Of a stretch of 64,000 nucleotides of DNA, positions 12,773-24,219 are shown in pieces. The notes under the pieces were generated by a model that saw nothing but the letters and a program-made list of their open reading frames with translations, was not told where the DNA came from and did not search any database. The DNA is from Mycobacterium sp. 852002-51971_SCH5477799-a (GTDB lineage Bacteria; Actinomycetota; Actinomycetes; Mycobacteriales; Mycobacteriaceae). The DNA lies in the NCBI RefSeq assembly GCF_001667145.1, contig NZ_LZIF01000104.1:1-64000 (forward strand), written 5' to 3'. The position numbers were made by a program, and so were the translations under genes. The stretch's first letter is position 1. The number at the start of each line of letters is the position of its first letter.

Positions 12773-14308
12773 TCAGCGCTTGGAGCGCTGGCGGATGCGA
12801 GTGGTCAGTTCCTTGACGTGGTCAAAAACCTCACGCCGCTCGGCCATCTCGGACAAGATCTTGCGCTGCGCATACATGACCGTCGTGTGATCCCGGCCGA
12901 ATGCCTGCCCGATCTTGGGCAGTGAGAGATCGGTGAGTTCGCGGCACAGATACATGGCGATCTGGCGCGACTGGGCCAGTGCCCGAGTCTTGCCGGGGCC
13001 GCGGAGTTCCTCCACGGTGGTGTCGAAGTATTCGGCGGTGGCCGCCATGATGGTGGCCGCGCTGATTTGCATGGTGCTGGCATCGGCGATCAGATCGCGC
13101 AGCACAATCTCGGCCAGCGCCTTGTCGATCGGCGTCTTGTTCAGCGAGGCGAATGCGGTCACCCGAATGAGGGCCCCTTCGAGCTCTCGAATGTTGCGCT
13201 CGATGCTGCTGGCGATGAGTTCCAGGACGTCGTCGGGGACCGCTAGCCGCTCCATCTGAGCTTTTTTACGCAAGATGGCGATGCGGGTTTCCAGCTCCGG
13301 TGGCTGCACATCGGTGATCAAGCCCCACTCGAATCGCGTTCTCAGCCGATCTTCCAGGGTGGCCAGCTGTTTGGGCGGCCGGTCCGATGAGATGACGATC
13401 TGTTTGTTGGCGTTATGCAGGGTGTTGAAGGTGTGGAAGAACTCCTCCTGGATACCTTCTTTGCCCTCGATGAACTGAATGTCATCGACCAGCAGCACAT
13501 CGACGTCGCGGTAGCTGCGCTTGAACGCGACCTTGCGGTCGTCGCGGAGCGAATTGATGAAGTCGTTGGTGAATTCTTCGGTCGAGACGTACTTGACCCG
13601 CATGCCCGGAAAGAGCCGCTGCGCATAATTCCCGGCGGCGTGCAGCAGGTGGGTCTTGCCGAGACCGGACTCACCCCAGATGAACAACGGGTTGTACGCG
13701 CGGGCCGGCGCTTCGGCGATCGCCAGGGCGGCGGCGTGTGCGAACCGGTTGGAGGCGCCGATGACGAAGGTGTCGAAGGTGTAGCGGCGATTGAGGCTCG
13801 TTCCGGCGGCGACTGCCGGATCGATCACATGCGGGCGCTCGGTGAAGTAGTTGGGCCAGCCGGGCTGGTTGTCGTTGACGGTCTCGCTGTTTTCGAAAGC
13901 TTCCTCGGTGTCGACGACGGCTTCGTCGGTGGGGAAGGACTGATCGGATCCGGGGAACGGTTCCGTCGGCGGGATGAGCGCATCGTCGACATCGTCGGGC
14001 GGGGGTGCGATGCGGACTCCGAGTTGGATCTGCTGCCCGAGTCGGCGGCTCAGCGCATCGGTGATCGGGGCCCGGAGATGCCTTTCGATCTCGTTCTGGA
14101 CGAAGCTGCTTGGCACCGACAGCAGAGCGAATCCCTCGACGATGGTGAGTGGGCGAACCAGCTTCAGCCACGCTCGTTGCTGCGGCGTGAGGGGAGTGAC
14201 AAGGGTCATGCGGTTGGCCGCCATGCCGTCCGCGGTTGGTTCCCCGTTGAGTTCGGAAACGACCGCATTCCACACTGTCGTGAAACTGGAACCGGGGTCA
14301 TCGGTCAA
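12773..14308 (-). CDS. dnaA: Chromosomal replication initiator DnaA
   Basis: 511 residues. AAA+ ATPase that binds DnaA boxes and opens oriC. I chose the TTG at 14308 ([17 protein letters not shown]) because it sits a normal distance from GGGAGA and matches the TTG start of M. tuberculosis dnaA; an upstream ATG at 14392 in the same frame would read through a cluster of DnaA boxes. Domain I is residues ~1-95, domain II an acidic linker (~100-170). Domain III has Walker [14 protein letters not shown], Walker [10 protein letters not shown] and sensor motifs [10 protein letters not shown]. Domain IV has the DnaA signature [14 protein letters not shown]. It is divergent from rpmH, with a ~600 nt regulatory gap. 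Confidence 0.97.
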   Translation of the reverse strand: MTDDPGSSFTTVWNAVVSELNGEPTADGMAANRMTLVTPLTPQQRAWLKLVRPLTIVEGFALLSVPSSFVQNEIERHLRAPITDALSRRLGQQIQLGVRIAPPPDDVDDALIPPTEPFPGSDQSFPTDEAVVDTEEAFENSETVNDNQPGWPNYFTERPHVIDPAVAAGTSLNRRYTFDTFVIGASNRFAHAAALAIAEAPARAYNPLFIWGESGLGKTHLLHAAGNYAQRLFPGMRVKYVSTEEFTNDFINSLRDDRKVAFKRSYRDVDVLLVDDIQFIEGKEGIQEEFFHTFNTLHNANKQIVISSDRPPKQLATLEDRLRTRFEWGLITDVQPPELETRIAILRKKAQMERLAVPDDVLELIASSIERNIRELEGALIRVTAFASLNKTPIDKALAEIVLRDLIADASTMQISAATIMAATAEYFDTTVEELRGPGKTRALAQSRQIAMYLCRELTDLSLPKIGQAFGRDHTTVMYAQRKILSEMAERREVFDHVKELTTRIRQRSKR

Positions 14309-14904
14309 CGACGCATCTCCCTGGTTCTCGAACGTCCCGACCCGAGTCACATCACGCTTGGCGACAAAACAACTGTCCACATAGTTATACACAGGTGTGG
14401 ACAGGATGATCGTAGGCGAGCCACAGCCTATGGCCGGCTCGCGATCTCCGCGCTGGAAGAGAACCTTGAGGGGTCGTCTTGGCAGCTAGTCGATCTACCA
14501 TCCTCGCTTCGTTGCCGAGCGCTGCTTGTCGTCTAAAACGACTTCGCAGAAGCTAACAGTTTTCCGTTCGGCTGCCAACAGTTCTGCCGTATTCCAATTA
14601 GGTCGTTTAGGGTATGTGGGGCTTGCTTCGGCTCGTTATCGTAGCCACGACCACGGCGAGTGTGATCGAAACGGAAATCTTTCTGTACACCTCCGCGCGG
14701 CTTCCTTGTGGCAAGCCAGGTTTGACCAGGCGAAGCCTCGTCAGTACCCTCAAACAGTCGCCCGAAAGTCGGCGATACGGCTGCGACCCGAACCACTTGG
14801 GGACCGCGCCGGCCAGCAGCACCAAGACCACCTCCGGTCGAACCGCAGACGAGCCGATGCGAAGCGTCTGAGCGGCCGGATGGCAACACAACGAGGAGAA
14901 CGTC
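14309..14904. promoter_or_regulatory. dnaA-rpmH divergent intergenic region
   Basis: 596 nt without a supportable gene. The dnaA-proximal end carries three DnaA boxes (14373-14404). The central part, about 14520-14660, is less GC-rich than its surroundings and should hold the divergent dnaA and rpmH promoters; I cannot pin the -10 elements. An apparent frame over 14526-14939 overlaps rpmH in another register and shows no family features. Confidence 0.7.
14373..14404. promoter_or_regulatory. Cluster of three DnaA boxes upstream of dnaA
   Basis: Within 32 nt there are CTGTCCACA (14373-14381, plus strand), TTATACACA (14385-14393, plus strand) and TGTGGACAG (14396-14404, the reverse complement of CTGTCCACA). 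They lie 65-96 nt upstream of the dnaA start codon. The outer two are inverted around the middle one. Placement fits autoregulation of dnaA or an auxiliary DnaA-binding region. Confidence 0.75.
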
Positions 14905-15048
14905 GTGGCCAAGGGCAAGCGGACCTTCCAGCCGAATAACCGGCGCCGAGCCCGCGTGCATGGCTTCCGCCTGCGGATGCGCACACGTGCCGGGCGCGCA
15001 ATCGTGTCCGATCGGCGCCGCAAGGGTCGCCGCGCGCTCTCTGCCTGA
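14905..15048 (+). CDS. rpmH: 50S ribosomal protein L34
   Basis: 47 residues, GTG start with GAGGAGAA upstream: [20 protein letters not shown] and onward, ending KGRRALSA. The strongly basic L34 signature ([31 protein letters not shown]) is complete. It is the first gene of the rpmH-rnpA-yidD-yidC-khpB-rsmG run and is divergent from dnaA, the conserved bacterial arrangement. Confidence 0.97.
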   Translation: MAKGKRTFQPNNRRRARVHGFRLRMRTRAGRAIVSDRRRKGRRALSA

Positions 15049-15071
15049 TCGCAGCGCCAGGTCTTACAGCG

Positions 15072-15431
15072 GTGCTTCCCGCACGCAACCGCATGACGCG
15101 GTCAAATGACTTTGACGCGACGGTGAAGCACGGGATTCGTCTGGCACAGCCCGATGTCGTCGTGCATCTTCGCCGGGGATCCGATCCTGACGAAACGCGC
15201 GACCCGCGCGTCGGATTGGTGGTCGGCAAGCCCGTCGGATCCGCCGTGGACCGGCATCGCGTCGCTCGTCGGCTGCGGCATGTCGCGCGCACCCTACTCG
15301 CAGAGCTCGACCAAGCAGACCAGTTGGTGATCCGTGCGTTGCCCAGCAGTCGGACCGCGTCCTCGGCCCGACTCGAGCAGGAACTGCGCCAATGTTTGCG
15401 GCGAGTCCCGGCGGCGGGAAGCAAGTCATGA
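15072..15431 (+). CDS. rnpA: Ribonuclease P protein component
   Basis: 119 residues. Basic protein cofactor of RNase P, which matures tRNA 5' ends. The GTG start gives [20 protein letters not shown]. The RNP signature is seen in [26 protein letters not shown], which in this family reads K-x-V-G-x-A-V-x-R-N-x-x-K/R-R; here His replaces the usual Asn. The start is 23 nt after rpmH, and the stop overlaps yidD by 4 nt (ATGA), so one operon is likely. Confidence 0.95.
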   Translation: MLPARNRMTRSNDFDATVKHGIRLAQPDVVVHLRRGSDPDETRDPRVGLVVGKPVGSAVDRHRVARRLRHVARTLLAELDQADQLVIRALPSSRTASSARLEQELRQCLRRVPAAGSKS

Positions 15432-15775
15432 CCGCGCCGGCGCGGCTGCGCGCGTTCGCCCGTGCGACGGGAAGGTCGGCGGCGCGCGGCGTGATTTTTC
15501 TGATCCAGCTGTACCGGCATATGTTGTCGCCGCTACGCCCCGCGTCATGTCGCTTCGTTCCGACCTGCAGCCAGTACGCGGTCGATGCGCTCAGCGAGTA
15601 CGGCCTGATTCGGGGGAGCTGGTTGGCCGCGGCCAGGCTCGCCAAGTGCGGACCATGGCATCAAGGCGGATGGGATCCGATACCGGACCGTGCCCGAAGC
15701 CACGTGAATTGCCAAGATGTCAGCGACGCCGGGGCTGTCCGAGCGTCGCGAGGGGAGAGTGGATCTTTTGTTTGA
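15428..15775 (+). CDS. yidD: Membrane protein insertion efficiency factor YidD
   Basis: 115 residues. Small membrane-associated protein that aids YidC-dependent insertion. The core is recognisable: [36 protein letters not shown] and [17 protein letters not shown], with the conserved Cys pair and the HPGGxDP-like motif (here HQGGWDP). The ATG overlaps rnpA by 4 nt, and the last 17 nt overlap the start of yidC in another frame, so all three should be co-translated. The last ~20 residues are not conserved. Confidence 0.93.
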   Translation: MTAPARLRAFARATGRSAARGVIFLIQLYRHMLSPLRPASCRFVPTCSQYAVDALSEYGLIRGSWLAAARLAKCGPWHQGGWDPIPDRARSHVNCQDVSDAGAVRASRGESGSFV

Positions 15776-16853
15776 TTTCTTCAGCCTTGACTTCGTCTAC
15801 TACCCGGTGTCGTGGATCATGTGGGTCTGGTACAAGTTGTTCGCCTCCATGCTGGGGCCGTCCAACTTCTTCGCCTGGGCGCTGTCGGTGATGTTCCTGG
15901 TCTTCAGCCTTCGGGCGCTGCTGTACAAGCCTTTCGTTCGGCAGATCCGTACCACGCGCCAGATGCAGGAGCTGCAACCGCAGATCAAGGCGCTGCAGAA
16001 GAAGTACGGCAAGGATCGCCAGCGCATGGCGCTCGAGATGCAAAAGCTGCAGCGCGAACATGGCTTCAACCCGATCCTGGGCTGCCTGCCGATGTTGGCG
16101 CAGATCCCGGTGTTCATCGGTCTGTATCACGTGCTGCGCTCGTTCAACCGGACCACTGGCGGCTTCGGTCAGCCCCACTTGTCGGTGGCGCAGAACCGTC
16201 TCACCGGAAACTACGTCTTCACCCCGACCGACGTCGGGCACTTCCTGGACGCCAACTTGTTCGGCGCACCGATCGGCGCCTTCATGACGCAGCGCACCGG
16301 GCTGGACGCGTTCACCTTCTTCAGCCGGCCGGCCGTGATCGCGGTGGGCCTACCGGTAATGATCCTGGCGGGGGTCGCGACCTACTTCAACAGCCGGGCA
16401 TCGGTCGCGCGGCAGAGTCCGGAAGCGGCGGCCAACCCGCAGACCGCGATGATGAACAAACTCGCGTTGTACGTGTTCCCGCTCGGCGTGGTGGTCGGTG
16501 GGCCGTTCCTTCCCCTCGCGATCATCCTGTACTGGTTCGCGAACAACATTTGGACCTTCGGGCAGCAGCACTACGTCTTCGGGATGATCGAGAAAGAGGA
16601 CGAAGCCAAGAAGCAGGAAGTGATCCAGCGCCGGGCGGCAAACGCTCCGGCGCCGGGAGCCAAGCCGAAACGGAATCCTAAGGCGGATTCGCCGGCCGGG
16701 AACGGTTCGTCGGCGGCCGACAACGACGCCGACGCGCCCGGTTCCACGGCGACGGATTCCGATGTGACCGATGGTCCGGCGCCTGACGCGAGCGGGGGCC
16801 CGAGTAACCGCACGCCCCGACCCGGGGCGCGACCGAAAAAACGCAAACGCTGA
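15759..16853 (+). CDS. yidC: Membrane protein insertase YidC/Oxa1
   Basis: 364 residues. Inserts proteins into the cytoplasmic membrane, alone or with Sec. The GTG at 15759 ([19 protein letters not shown]) follows GAGGGGAGA and matches the M. tuberculosis N-terminus; an upstream ATG at 15717 would add 14 unconserved residues. Transmembrane segments appear at ~9-27, 35-50 ([17 protein letters not shown]), ~105-125 ([16 protein letters not shown]), ~190-210 and ~240-265 ([20 protein letters not shown]). The cytoplasmic helical hairpin ([20 protein letters not shown] region) follows TM2. The C-terminal ~80 residues are a disordered Ala/Pro tail ending in basic PKKRKR, which may bind ribosomes. 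Confidence 0.96.
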   Translation: MDLLFDFFSLDFVYYPVSWIMWVWYKLFASMLGPSNFFAWALSVMFLVFSLRALLYKPFVRQIRTTRQMQELQPQIKALQKKYGKDRQRMALEMQKLQREHGFNPILGCLPMLAQIPVFIGLYHVLRSFNRTTGGFGQPHLSVAQNRLTGNYVFTPTDVGHFLDANLFGAPIGAFMTQRTGLDAFTFFSRPAVIAVGLPVMILAGVATYFNSRASVARQSPEAAANPQTAMMNKLALYVFPLGVVVGGPFLPLAIILYWFANNIWTFGQQHYVFGMIEKEDEAKKQEVIQRRAANAPAPGAKPKRNPKADSPAGNGSSAADNDADAPGSTATDSDVTDGPAPDASGGPSNRTPRPGARPKKRKR

Positions 16854-16936
16854 TACGGGCGCAATAGCTATCGGGGGGCGCCCGAAGAGGGCGATCCCAA
16901 TTGGGCTGGGGCCCACTGGATTGAGGGAGAGAAGAC

Positions 16937-17503
16937 ATGACAGACGCCGACACCACCGAGCGCGACGTTGATACAGAGCTCGACACACCATCGGCCGCCG
17001 AGGATGCCGCGGACGCTGGCGCGGAGCAGACCGATGATCTGGAGGACCGGTTGGTCGCGGAGGGCGAGATAGCCGGCGACTACCTCGAAGAGTTGTTGGA
17101 CCTGTTGGACTTCGACGGCGACATCGACTTGGACGTCGAGGGCAGCCGCGCCATCGTGAGCATCGATGGCAGCGACGACTTGAACAAGTTGGTGGGTCGA
17201 GGTGGCGAGGTGCTCGACGCGCTCCAGGAACTCACCCGATTAGCGGTGCACCAGAAGACCGGAGTGCGCAGCCGATTGATGCTCGACGTCGCGAGCTGGC
17301 GCCGGCGACGTCGGGAGGAACTGGCGGCGCTGGGCGACAAGGTCGCGCGCCGGGTGCTCGAATCCGGCGAGCGCGAAGAGCTTTCGCCGATGACGCCGTT
17401 CGAACGCAAGATCGTCCACGACGCCGTCGCCGCGGTCTCCGGTGTGCACAGCGAGAGCGAGGGCGTTGAGCCTGCGCGCCGCGTGGTCGTCTTGCACGAC
17501 TGA
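16937..17503 (+). CDS. khpB: KhpB/Jag-family RNA-binding protein (KH + R3H)
   Basis: 188 residues. Residues 1-55 are very acidic. The KH-like domain (~60-120) contains SIDGSDDLNKLVGRGGEVLDALQEL, with a GRGG loop in place of the usual GKxG. The R3H domain (~125-185) has DVASWRRRRREELAALGDKVARRVLESGE and the FERKIVHDAV segment with the R-x-x-x-H spacing. Jag/KhpB proteins bind RNA and influence cell wall synthesis. It starts 83 nt after yidC in the conserved yidC-jag-rsmG order (Rv3920c). Confidence 0.93.
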   Translation: MTDADTTERDVDTELDTPSAAEDAADAGAEQTDDLEDRLVAEGEIAGDYLEELLDLLDFDGDIDLDVEGSRAIVSIDGSDDLNKLVGRGGEVLDALQELTRLAVHQKTGVRSRLMLDVASWRRRRREELAALGDKVARRVLESGEREELSPMTPFERKIVHDAVAAVSGVHSESEGVEPARRVVVLHD

Positions 17504-17580
17504 CTGACCCACAGAGTTACAGCCGTGTAGTTCCCGTCGTTCGCCGGCCTCTGAAAGTTGACAGTGTGCGCCCCGACTAG

Positions 17581-19337
<1,757 letters not shown>

Positions 19338-19360
19338 CCACCATCCGCGAAGGGACGACC

Positions 19361-20347
19361 ATGACGCAGCCGTTACGCAAGAAGGGCGGCCTCGGCCGGG
19401 GCCTGGCATCGCTTATCCCGACCGGCCCCGCGGAGGGCGACTCGGGCCCGGCGACGCTTGGTCCGCGGATGGGCGACGCCGCCGCGGACGTCTTGATCGG
19501 GGGGCCGCCACCGCAGGACGCATCGTCGATGGGTGCGGTCTATCGCGAAATCGCGCCGGCCGACATCGAGCGCAACCCGCGTCAGCCCCGGCAGGTTTTC
19601 GACGAGGAAGCCCTGTCGGAGCTGGTGCACTCCATCCGCGAGTTCGGCCTCTTGCAGCCGATCGTGGTGCGAGCGGTCAAGGACTCCACGACCGGTGCGC
19701 GGTACCAGATCGTGATGGGGGAGCGGCGCTGGCGCGCGGCGCAAGAGGCCGGCCTGGCGACCATCCCGGCCATCGTGCGCGAGACCGGCGATGAAGACCT
19801 GCTGCGCGACGCCCTGTTGGAGAACATCCACCGGGTGCAGCTGAACCCGCTGGAAGAGGCGGCGGCCTACCAACAACTGCTCGACGAATTCGGCGTCACC
19901 CACGATGAGCTGGCCGCTCGGATCGGCCGGTCGCGGCCGCTGATCACGAACATGATCCGGCTGCTCAAGCTGCCGATCGCGGTACAGCGGCGGGTGGCGG
20001 CCGGAGTCCTGTCCGCTGGCCATGCTCGCGCCCTGCTGTCGCTGGAGGCCGGCCCCGAGGCGCAGGAGGAGCTGGCCACCCGGATCGTTGCTGAGGGACT
20101 GTCGGTGCGGGCAACCGAGGAGGCGGTCACGTTGGCCAACCGGAGTGGCGCGGCCACGCCGACGGCCCCGCGACGCAAGCCCATCCAGATGCCGGGCCTG
20201 CAAGACGTCGCCGATCGGCTGTCGAACGCGTTCGACACCCGCGTCACGGTCAGCCTGGGCAAGCGCAAAGGCAAGATCGTGGTTGAGTTCGGTTCGGTGG
20301 ACGATCTTCAGCGGATTTTGGACGTTATGTCCCCGCCCAAGGCGTGA
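19361..20347 (+). CDS. parB: Chromosome partitioning protein ParB
   Basis: 328 residues. CTP-dependent clamp that loads at parS and spreads. The ATG at 19361 follows GAAGGGACGACC. The N-terminal [14 protein letters not shown] is the conserved ParA-interaction motif. The CTPase domain shows [19 protein letters not shown], the box [21 protein letters not shown] and [18 protein letters not shown]. The helix-turn-helix is in [22 protein letters not shown], and the C-terminal dimer domain ends [18 protein letters not shown]. It is in an operon with parA, close to the two parS sites. Confidence 0.97.
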   Translation: MTQPLRKKGGLGRGLASLIPTGPAEGDSGPATLGPRMGDAAADVLIGGPPPQDASSMGAVYREIAPADIERNPRQPRQVFDEEALSELVHSIREFGLLQPIVVRAVKDSTTGARYQIVMGERRWRAAQEAGLATIPAIVRETGDEDLLRDALLENIHRVQLNPLEEAAAYQQLLDEFGVTHDELAARIGRSRPLITNMIRLLKLPIAVQRRVAAGVLSAGHARALLSLEAGPEAQEELATRIVAEGLSVRATEEAVTLANRSGAATPTAPRRKPIQMPGLQDVADRLSNAFDTRVTVSLGKRKGKIVVEFGSVDDLQRILDVMSPPKA

Positions 20348-20615
20348 ACTAGGACACCGTGTAATTACGTCACTGTGACACCCGGGCAACTTTTTGTGGC
20401 GAGCCCACCCGTACCGGGCGCTCCGGCTCGACGAAACGGCATGCCCAACAACGACTTTCGACCGTAGGGCGCGCGACGGCGGCACGGTGGCGGCCGTTCT
20501 GGCGGACCAACCTGAAGGACCAGGCCAAAGCTGGCCCGATTAGGACCACCTCTCCTATCCTGGAGGGGTTGCCGGGTGCAGATGGCTGCAGTACCGCACA
20601 GGAGCCAGGAGGCTA

Positions 20616-21401
20616 GTGTCCGCTCGAATCATGCCGCTACGGCTCGAGGCATTCGAGCAGCTTCCCAAGCACGCACGCCGGTGCGTCTTCTGGGAAGTCG
20701 ATCCAGCGACCCTCGGTAATCAGGACCACCTCGCCGACCCCGAATTCGAAAAAGAAGCGTGGCTCTCGATGGTGATGCTGGAGTGGGGATCGTGCGGGCA
20801 AGTCGCGACCGCGGTCCCCGACGAGCGAAGCCAAGCCGAGCCCCCGTGTCTGGGCTACGTGTTCTACGCCCCGCCGCGAGCGGTGCCGCGGGCGCAGCGG
20901 TTCCCGACCGGTCCGGTGTCCGCCGACGCAGTCCTGTTGACGTCGATGGGCATCGAACCCGGACCGGCCGCCGACGACCTGCCGCACGGGTTGATCGCCC
21001 GGGTCATCGATGAACTGGTACGCCGCGGCGTCCGCGCGCTCGAAGCATTCGGCCGCACCCCGGCGGCTTCGGAACTGCAGGATCCGCGCCTGGTCGGTCC
21101 CGATGTACGGCCGGTGCTGGAAGCCGTCGGCGACTGCTCGGTGGACCACTGCGTCATGGATGCAGAATTTTTGAAAGACACGGGTTTCGTTGTGGTAGCG
21201 CCACATACGTACTTCCCGCGGCTGCGGCTGGAACTCGACAAGGGCCTCGGCTGGAAGGCGGAGGTGGAGGCGGCCTTGGAGCGCCTGCTGGAAAACGCAC
21301 ATCTGGAGCAGCCGGTCGGCGCGGGGTCCACGACAGCGGGCGCCGGGTCTACGACAGCGGGCGCCGGGTCTACGACAGCGGATGCGTCCGAATCAGCCTA
21401 G
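20616..21401 (+). CDS. GNAT-like acetyltransferase, Rv3916c family
   Basis: 261 residues, GTG start with CAGGAGG just upstream. The protein looks like a GCN5-type fold of the Rv3916c group: an N-terminal CVFWEVDP segment, a central strand (GYVFYAPPRAVPRAQRFPTGPVSADAVLLTSMGI), a helix LIARVIDELVRRGVRALEAFG and a C-terminal FLKDTGFVVVAPHTYFPRLRLEL. I cannot point to a clear acetyl-CoA loop, so enzyme activity is uncertain. The last 25 residues are a GAGSTTA repeat. It follows parB by 268 nt and is convergent with cwlM, with 11 nt between. Confidence 0.75.
   Translation: MSARIMPLRLEAFEQLPKHARRCVFWEVDPATLGNQDHLADPEFEKEAWLSMVMLEWGSCGQVATAVPDERSQAEPPCLGYVFYAPPRAVPRAQRFPTGPVSADAVLLTSMGIEPGPAADDLPHGLIARVIDELVRRGVRALEAFGRTPAASELQDPRLVGPDVRPVLEAVGDCSVDHCVMDAEFLKDTGFVVVAPHTYFPRLRLELDKGLGWKAEVEAALERLLENAHLEQPVGAGSTTAGAGSTTAGAGSTTADASESA
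21318..21380 (+). repeat. Three tandem 21-bp repeats
   Basis: Copies at 21318-21338, 21339-21359 and 21360-21380. Copies two and three are identical; copy one differs at two bases. Each encodes GAGSTTA at the C-terminus of the preceding gene, and the unit length of 21 keeps the frame, so copy number can vary without breaking the protein. Confidence 0.95.
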
Positions 21402-21412
21402 GCGGTTGGTAA

Positions 21413-22633
21413 TCAAGAACCGCCGAGTTGGCTGGTGCGTTCCACCGACAGTTCGTGGGCCAGCAGTTCGGCGAACGTGAAGGTGCCAGTAGGGCGATCG
21501 TTCTTGCCCAACAGGTAAAGCCGCTTGACCGCGGCGAGGATTCCCTCGGCGATGGCGTCGCGCGTCTGCGTCGAGACCAGCATCGAGCGGTCCCGAGGGT
21601 TGGTGATGTAGCCGACGTCGACCTGTACCGTCGGCATCCGAGTCAGGCGCAGCAGATCCCATGTCCTGCCGTGCGTGCGGCAGTCCCGTAAACCGGTGCG
21701 CGCCACGACTTCTCGCTGAATGAAGTCGGCGAGGTTGCGCCCGATGGTGGAGACCGAACCGTGCGAGTTGCCGAAGTGAAAAGAAGCCACCCCGTTGGCA
21801 GCCGCGCTGATCTGACTTTCGCAGCGCAGGCTGATCATCAGGTCGGCGCCGACGTTGTTGGCGGTGGCGGCGCGTTCGGCATCGAGGGGACTGCGGTTGA
21901 CCGGTCGCGACAGGAAAGTCTCCATGCCGATCGCGGCCATCCGCCCTTCCAAGCGGCTGCCCAAGTCCCACAACACATCTGCTTCGCTGATCGGTCCCGA
22001 CGGGCCCTGCATGATCGTGCCGTGGTCCGCTCCGCCACGGCCCGGATCAATGATGATCCGCTTGCCCGACAATTTGGGACCGGATGAGCGAACCAGCTCC
22101 TCTTCGCGCAGCGCATGCGGAGATCCACCGGTGACCCGCGAACTCAGGAAACGAAAGGAGCGCAACGTTTCTGGGCCGCAGATACCGTCGGCGGAAAGCC
22201 CGTACTCGCGCTGGTACGACATCAACGCGTTGTGGGTCTGTAGCCCGAAGTATCCGTCGACCAGGCCGGTGTAAAAGCCCAGGTCTTGCAGCCGCGCCTG
22301 CAGCGTGGCCACGTCGTCGCCGAACAGGGGGGCACCGAATTGGTGATACAGGGTGCGGGCGCCGAGCCGGTACGACGCCTCCTTGAGCGCGCGGTAGGTG
22401 GCCTCGCCGACGATGCCGTCCACCAGCAGCCCGCGATACTGCTGAAAGGCACGGACCGCTTGATCGAGTTCGGCATCGAAGAGTTCGAGGGCCACGTGCC
22501 GGCCGGTGTTGAGATCGTCCCCGGAGCTATCCAGCAGGCCCAGCGTGACCAGCGTCGCCCGGATCTCGGTCACAGCAGCGCTGTGGTCACCACAACGCAG
22601 CGCGTCGCCGTATTCGCGGCGCGGACTCGACAT
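21413..22633 (-). CDS. cwlM: CwlM, regulator of peptidoglycan precursor synthesis (amidase fold)
   Basis: 406 residues. In mycobacteria CwlM is essential; phosphorylated by PknB, it activates MurA, the first step of peptidoglycan precursor synthesis. No signal peptide is present, which fits a cytoplasmic regulator. Two peptidoglycan-binding repeats come first (LDQAVRAFQQYRGLLVDGIVGEATYRAL, then LQARLQDLGFYTGLVDGYFGLQT). An amidase_3 domain follows from ~residue 190 (GKRIIIDPGRGGADHG), with DPGR where active N-acetylmuramoyl-L-alanine amidases have the zinc-binding DxGHGG, so catalysis is probably lost. The regulatory Thr lies in the C-terminal tail (GTFTFAELL region). It follows trxC in the same direction. 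Confidence 0.95.
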   Translation of the reverse strand: MSSPRREYGDALRCGDHSAAVTEIRATLVTLGLLDSSGDDLNTGRHVALELFDAELDQAVRAFQQYRGLLVDGIVGEATYRALKEASYRLGARTLYHQFGAPLFGDDVATLQARLQDLGFYTGLVDGYFGLQTHNALMSYQREYGLSADGICGPETLRSFRFLSSRVTGGSPHALREEELVRSSGPKLSGKRIIIDPGRGGADHGTIMQGPSGPISEADVLWDLGSRLEGRMAAIGMETFLSRPVNRSPLDAERAATANNVGADLMISLRCESQISAAANGVASFHFGNSHGSVSTIGRNLADFIQREVVARTGLRDCRTHGRTWDLLRLTRMPTVQVDVGYITNPRDRSMLVSTQTRDAIAEGILAAVKRLYLLGKNDRPTGTFTFAELLAHELSVERTSQLGGS

Positions 22634-22763
22634 ACCAAGGGCCCTCCGGGACTATCGACAAGCTCAGATGTGGGCAACAGCTAACGGTATTGTCGCAGAC
22701 GCTTCGTAAATTCGGGAAAACCGCAGGCTGTGCGCGGGGCGTGGTGCGGCGAACTAAACGAAA

Positions 22764-23117
22764 TCAGCCGAGGTTGGGAACCGCGTCGGAGAGCTCACGC
22801 AGTAGTGCCGCCTTGCCTTTCGCACCGACGATCCGCTTCACCGGTTGCCCGTCTTTGAACAGGATCAGGGTGGGGATGGAGACCACCTGAAAGCTCTGTG
22901 CGGTTTCGGGGTTGGCGTCCACGTCGAGCTTGGCGATCGTGAGGTGTTCGCCTCGCTCGCTGGCGATTTCCTCGAGAACCGGGGCCACCATCTTGCAGGG
23001 CCCGCACCACGTTGCCCAAAAGTCAACCAGCACAGGCTTATTGCTGGATAGCACGTCGCTAGAGAATGACGCGTCAGAGACTTCTATTGTGGCACCGGCT
23101 TTTTCGGCGTCGGTCAT
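22764..23117 (-). CDS. trxC: Thioredoxin
   Basis: 117 residues. Small dithiol reductase with the classic fold: [18 protein letters not shown] (Cys38 and Cys41), the [15 protein letters not shown] segment with the cis-Pro, and the C-terminal helix. It overlaps trxB2 by 4 nt (23114-23117, ATGA), so reductase and thioredoxin are made together, as in M. tuberculosis (Rv3914-Rv3913). Confidence 0.97.
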   Translation of the reverse strand: MTDAEKAGATIEVSDASFSSDVLSSNKPVLVDFWATWCGPCKMVAPVLEEIASERGEHLTIAKLDVDANPETAQSFQVVSIPTLILFKDGQPVKRIVGAKGKAALLRELSDAVPNLG

Positions 23118-24124
23118 TGTGGCGCTCCAATCAATGTGTCGGTACTGCCCGGAAATTCGGTGGCGTCGCCTTGCGCGGCGGCGCTGGCCTCTTCGTGGTC
23201 GGCGAGCCAGCGTTCGGCATCGATGGCCGCCGAGCAGCCGCTGCCCGCGGCGGTGATGGCCTGCCGGTAGGTGCGGTCCACCAGGTCCCCGGCGGCGAAC
23301 ACCCCATCGATCGACGTACTGGTGGTGCGGCCGCGCACCAGCACATAACCCTCGGGGTCGGTCTCGAGCACGTCGCGCACCAGCTCCGAGCGCGGATCGT
23401 GCCCGATGGCCACGAACACCCCGGTCACCGCCAACGTCGACACCTCACCCGTGCCGGTGTCCCGCAACCGCAACCCCGTCACCGTGGACCCACCCTCGAC
23501 CGCCTCAACGGCCTTGTTCGTCACGATGGTGATCTTGTCGTTGGCCTTCGCGCGCTCGAGCATGATCCGCGACGCCCGAAACTCCTCCCGCCGATGCACC
23601 AACGTGACACTGCGGGCAAAGCGGGTCAAAAACGTCGCCTCCTCCATCGCCGAGTCCCCGCCGCCGATCACCGCGATGTCTTGGTCCTTGAAAAAGAACC
23701 CGTCACAGGTCGCACACGACGACACCCCGCGCCCCAGCAGCTCTTGCTCGCCGGGCACCCCGAGGTAGCGGGCGGCAGCTCCCATGGCCAAGATCACCGC
23801 GCGGGCCCGCACCGTCTCACCCTCGGCGGTGGTGACGGTCTTGACCGGCCCGTCGAGCGAGACGGACTCGATGTCTTCCATCCGCAGATCCGCACCGAAG
23901 CGCAACGCCTGCTCCCGCATCTGATCCATCAACTCCGGACCGGTGATCCCGTCGCGAAAACCCGGGAAATTCTCCACCTCGGTGGTCGTCATCAACGCCC
24001 CACCAAACGACGTCCCCTCAAACACCACCGGCGCCAACTGCGCCCGCGCGGTATACAACGCCGCGGTATAGCCAGCAGGACCCGAACCAATAACGATCAC
24101 GTCATGCACAGTGTCGGCGGTCAT
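23114..24124 (-). CDS. trxB2: Thioredoxin reductase
   Basis: 336 residues. FAD/NADPH enzyme that reduces thioredoxin. FAD binding is shown by [19 protein letters not shown], the redox-active pair is Cys137/Cys140 in SCATCDGFF, and the NADPH Rossmann motif is [12 protein letters not shown] followed by HRREEFRAS. The second FAD site is [26 protein letters not shown]. Essential in M. tuberculosis. It is upstream of trxC with a 4-nt overlap. Confidence 0.97.
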   Translation of the reverse strand: MTADTVHDVIVIGSGPAGYTAALYTARAQLAPVVFEGTSFGGALMTTTEVENFPGFRDGITGPELMDQMREQALRFGADLRMEDIESVSLDGPVKTVTTAEGETVRARAVILAMGAAARYLGVPGEQELLGRGVSSCATCDGFFFKDQDIAVIGGGDSAMEEATFLTRFARSVTLVHRREEFRASRIMLERAKANDKITIVTNKAVEAVEGGSTVTGLRLRDTGTGEVSTLAVTGVFVAIGHDPRSELVRDVLETDPEGYVLVRGRTTSTSIDGVFAAGDLVDRTYRQAITAAGSGCSAAIDAERWLADHEEASAAAQGDATEFPGSTDTLIGAPQ

Positions 24125-24219
24125 GAAAACCTTTCAAGCGATTCGTCTCTGGATCCGTGTAAACGCCAGCGTAGGCACGGCTGTTCCCGGGTGTATCGCA
24201 CCAGCTGTATGGCACCACA

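Noticed and set aside
12486..12925. Short open frames inside oriC, including one running into the dnaA 3' end
   Set aside because: They overlap DnaA boxes, have no ribosome binding sites or family resemblance, and the last runs antisense to dnaA.
14309..14392. Longer dnaA starting at ATG 14392
   Set aside because: Would translate a DnaA-box cluster; the TTG at 14308 with a good ribosome binding site matches the known M. tuberculosis start.
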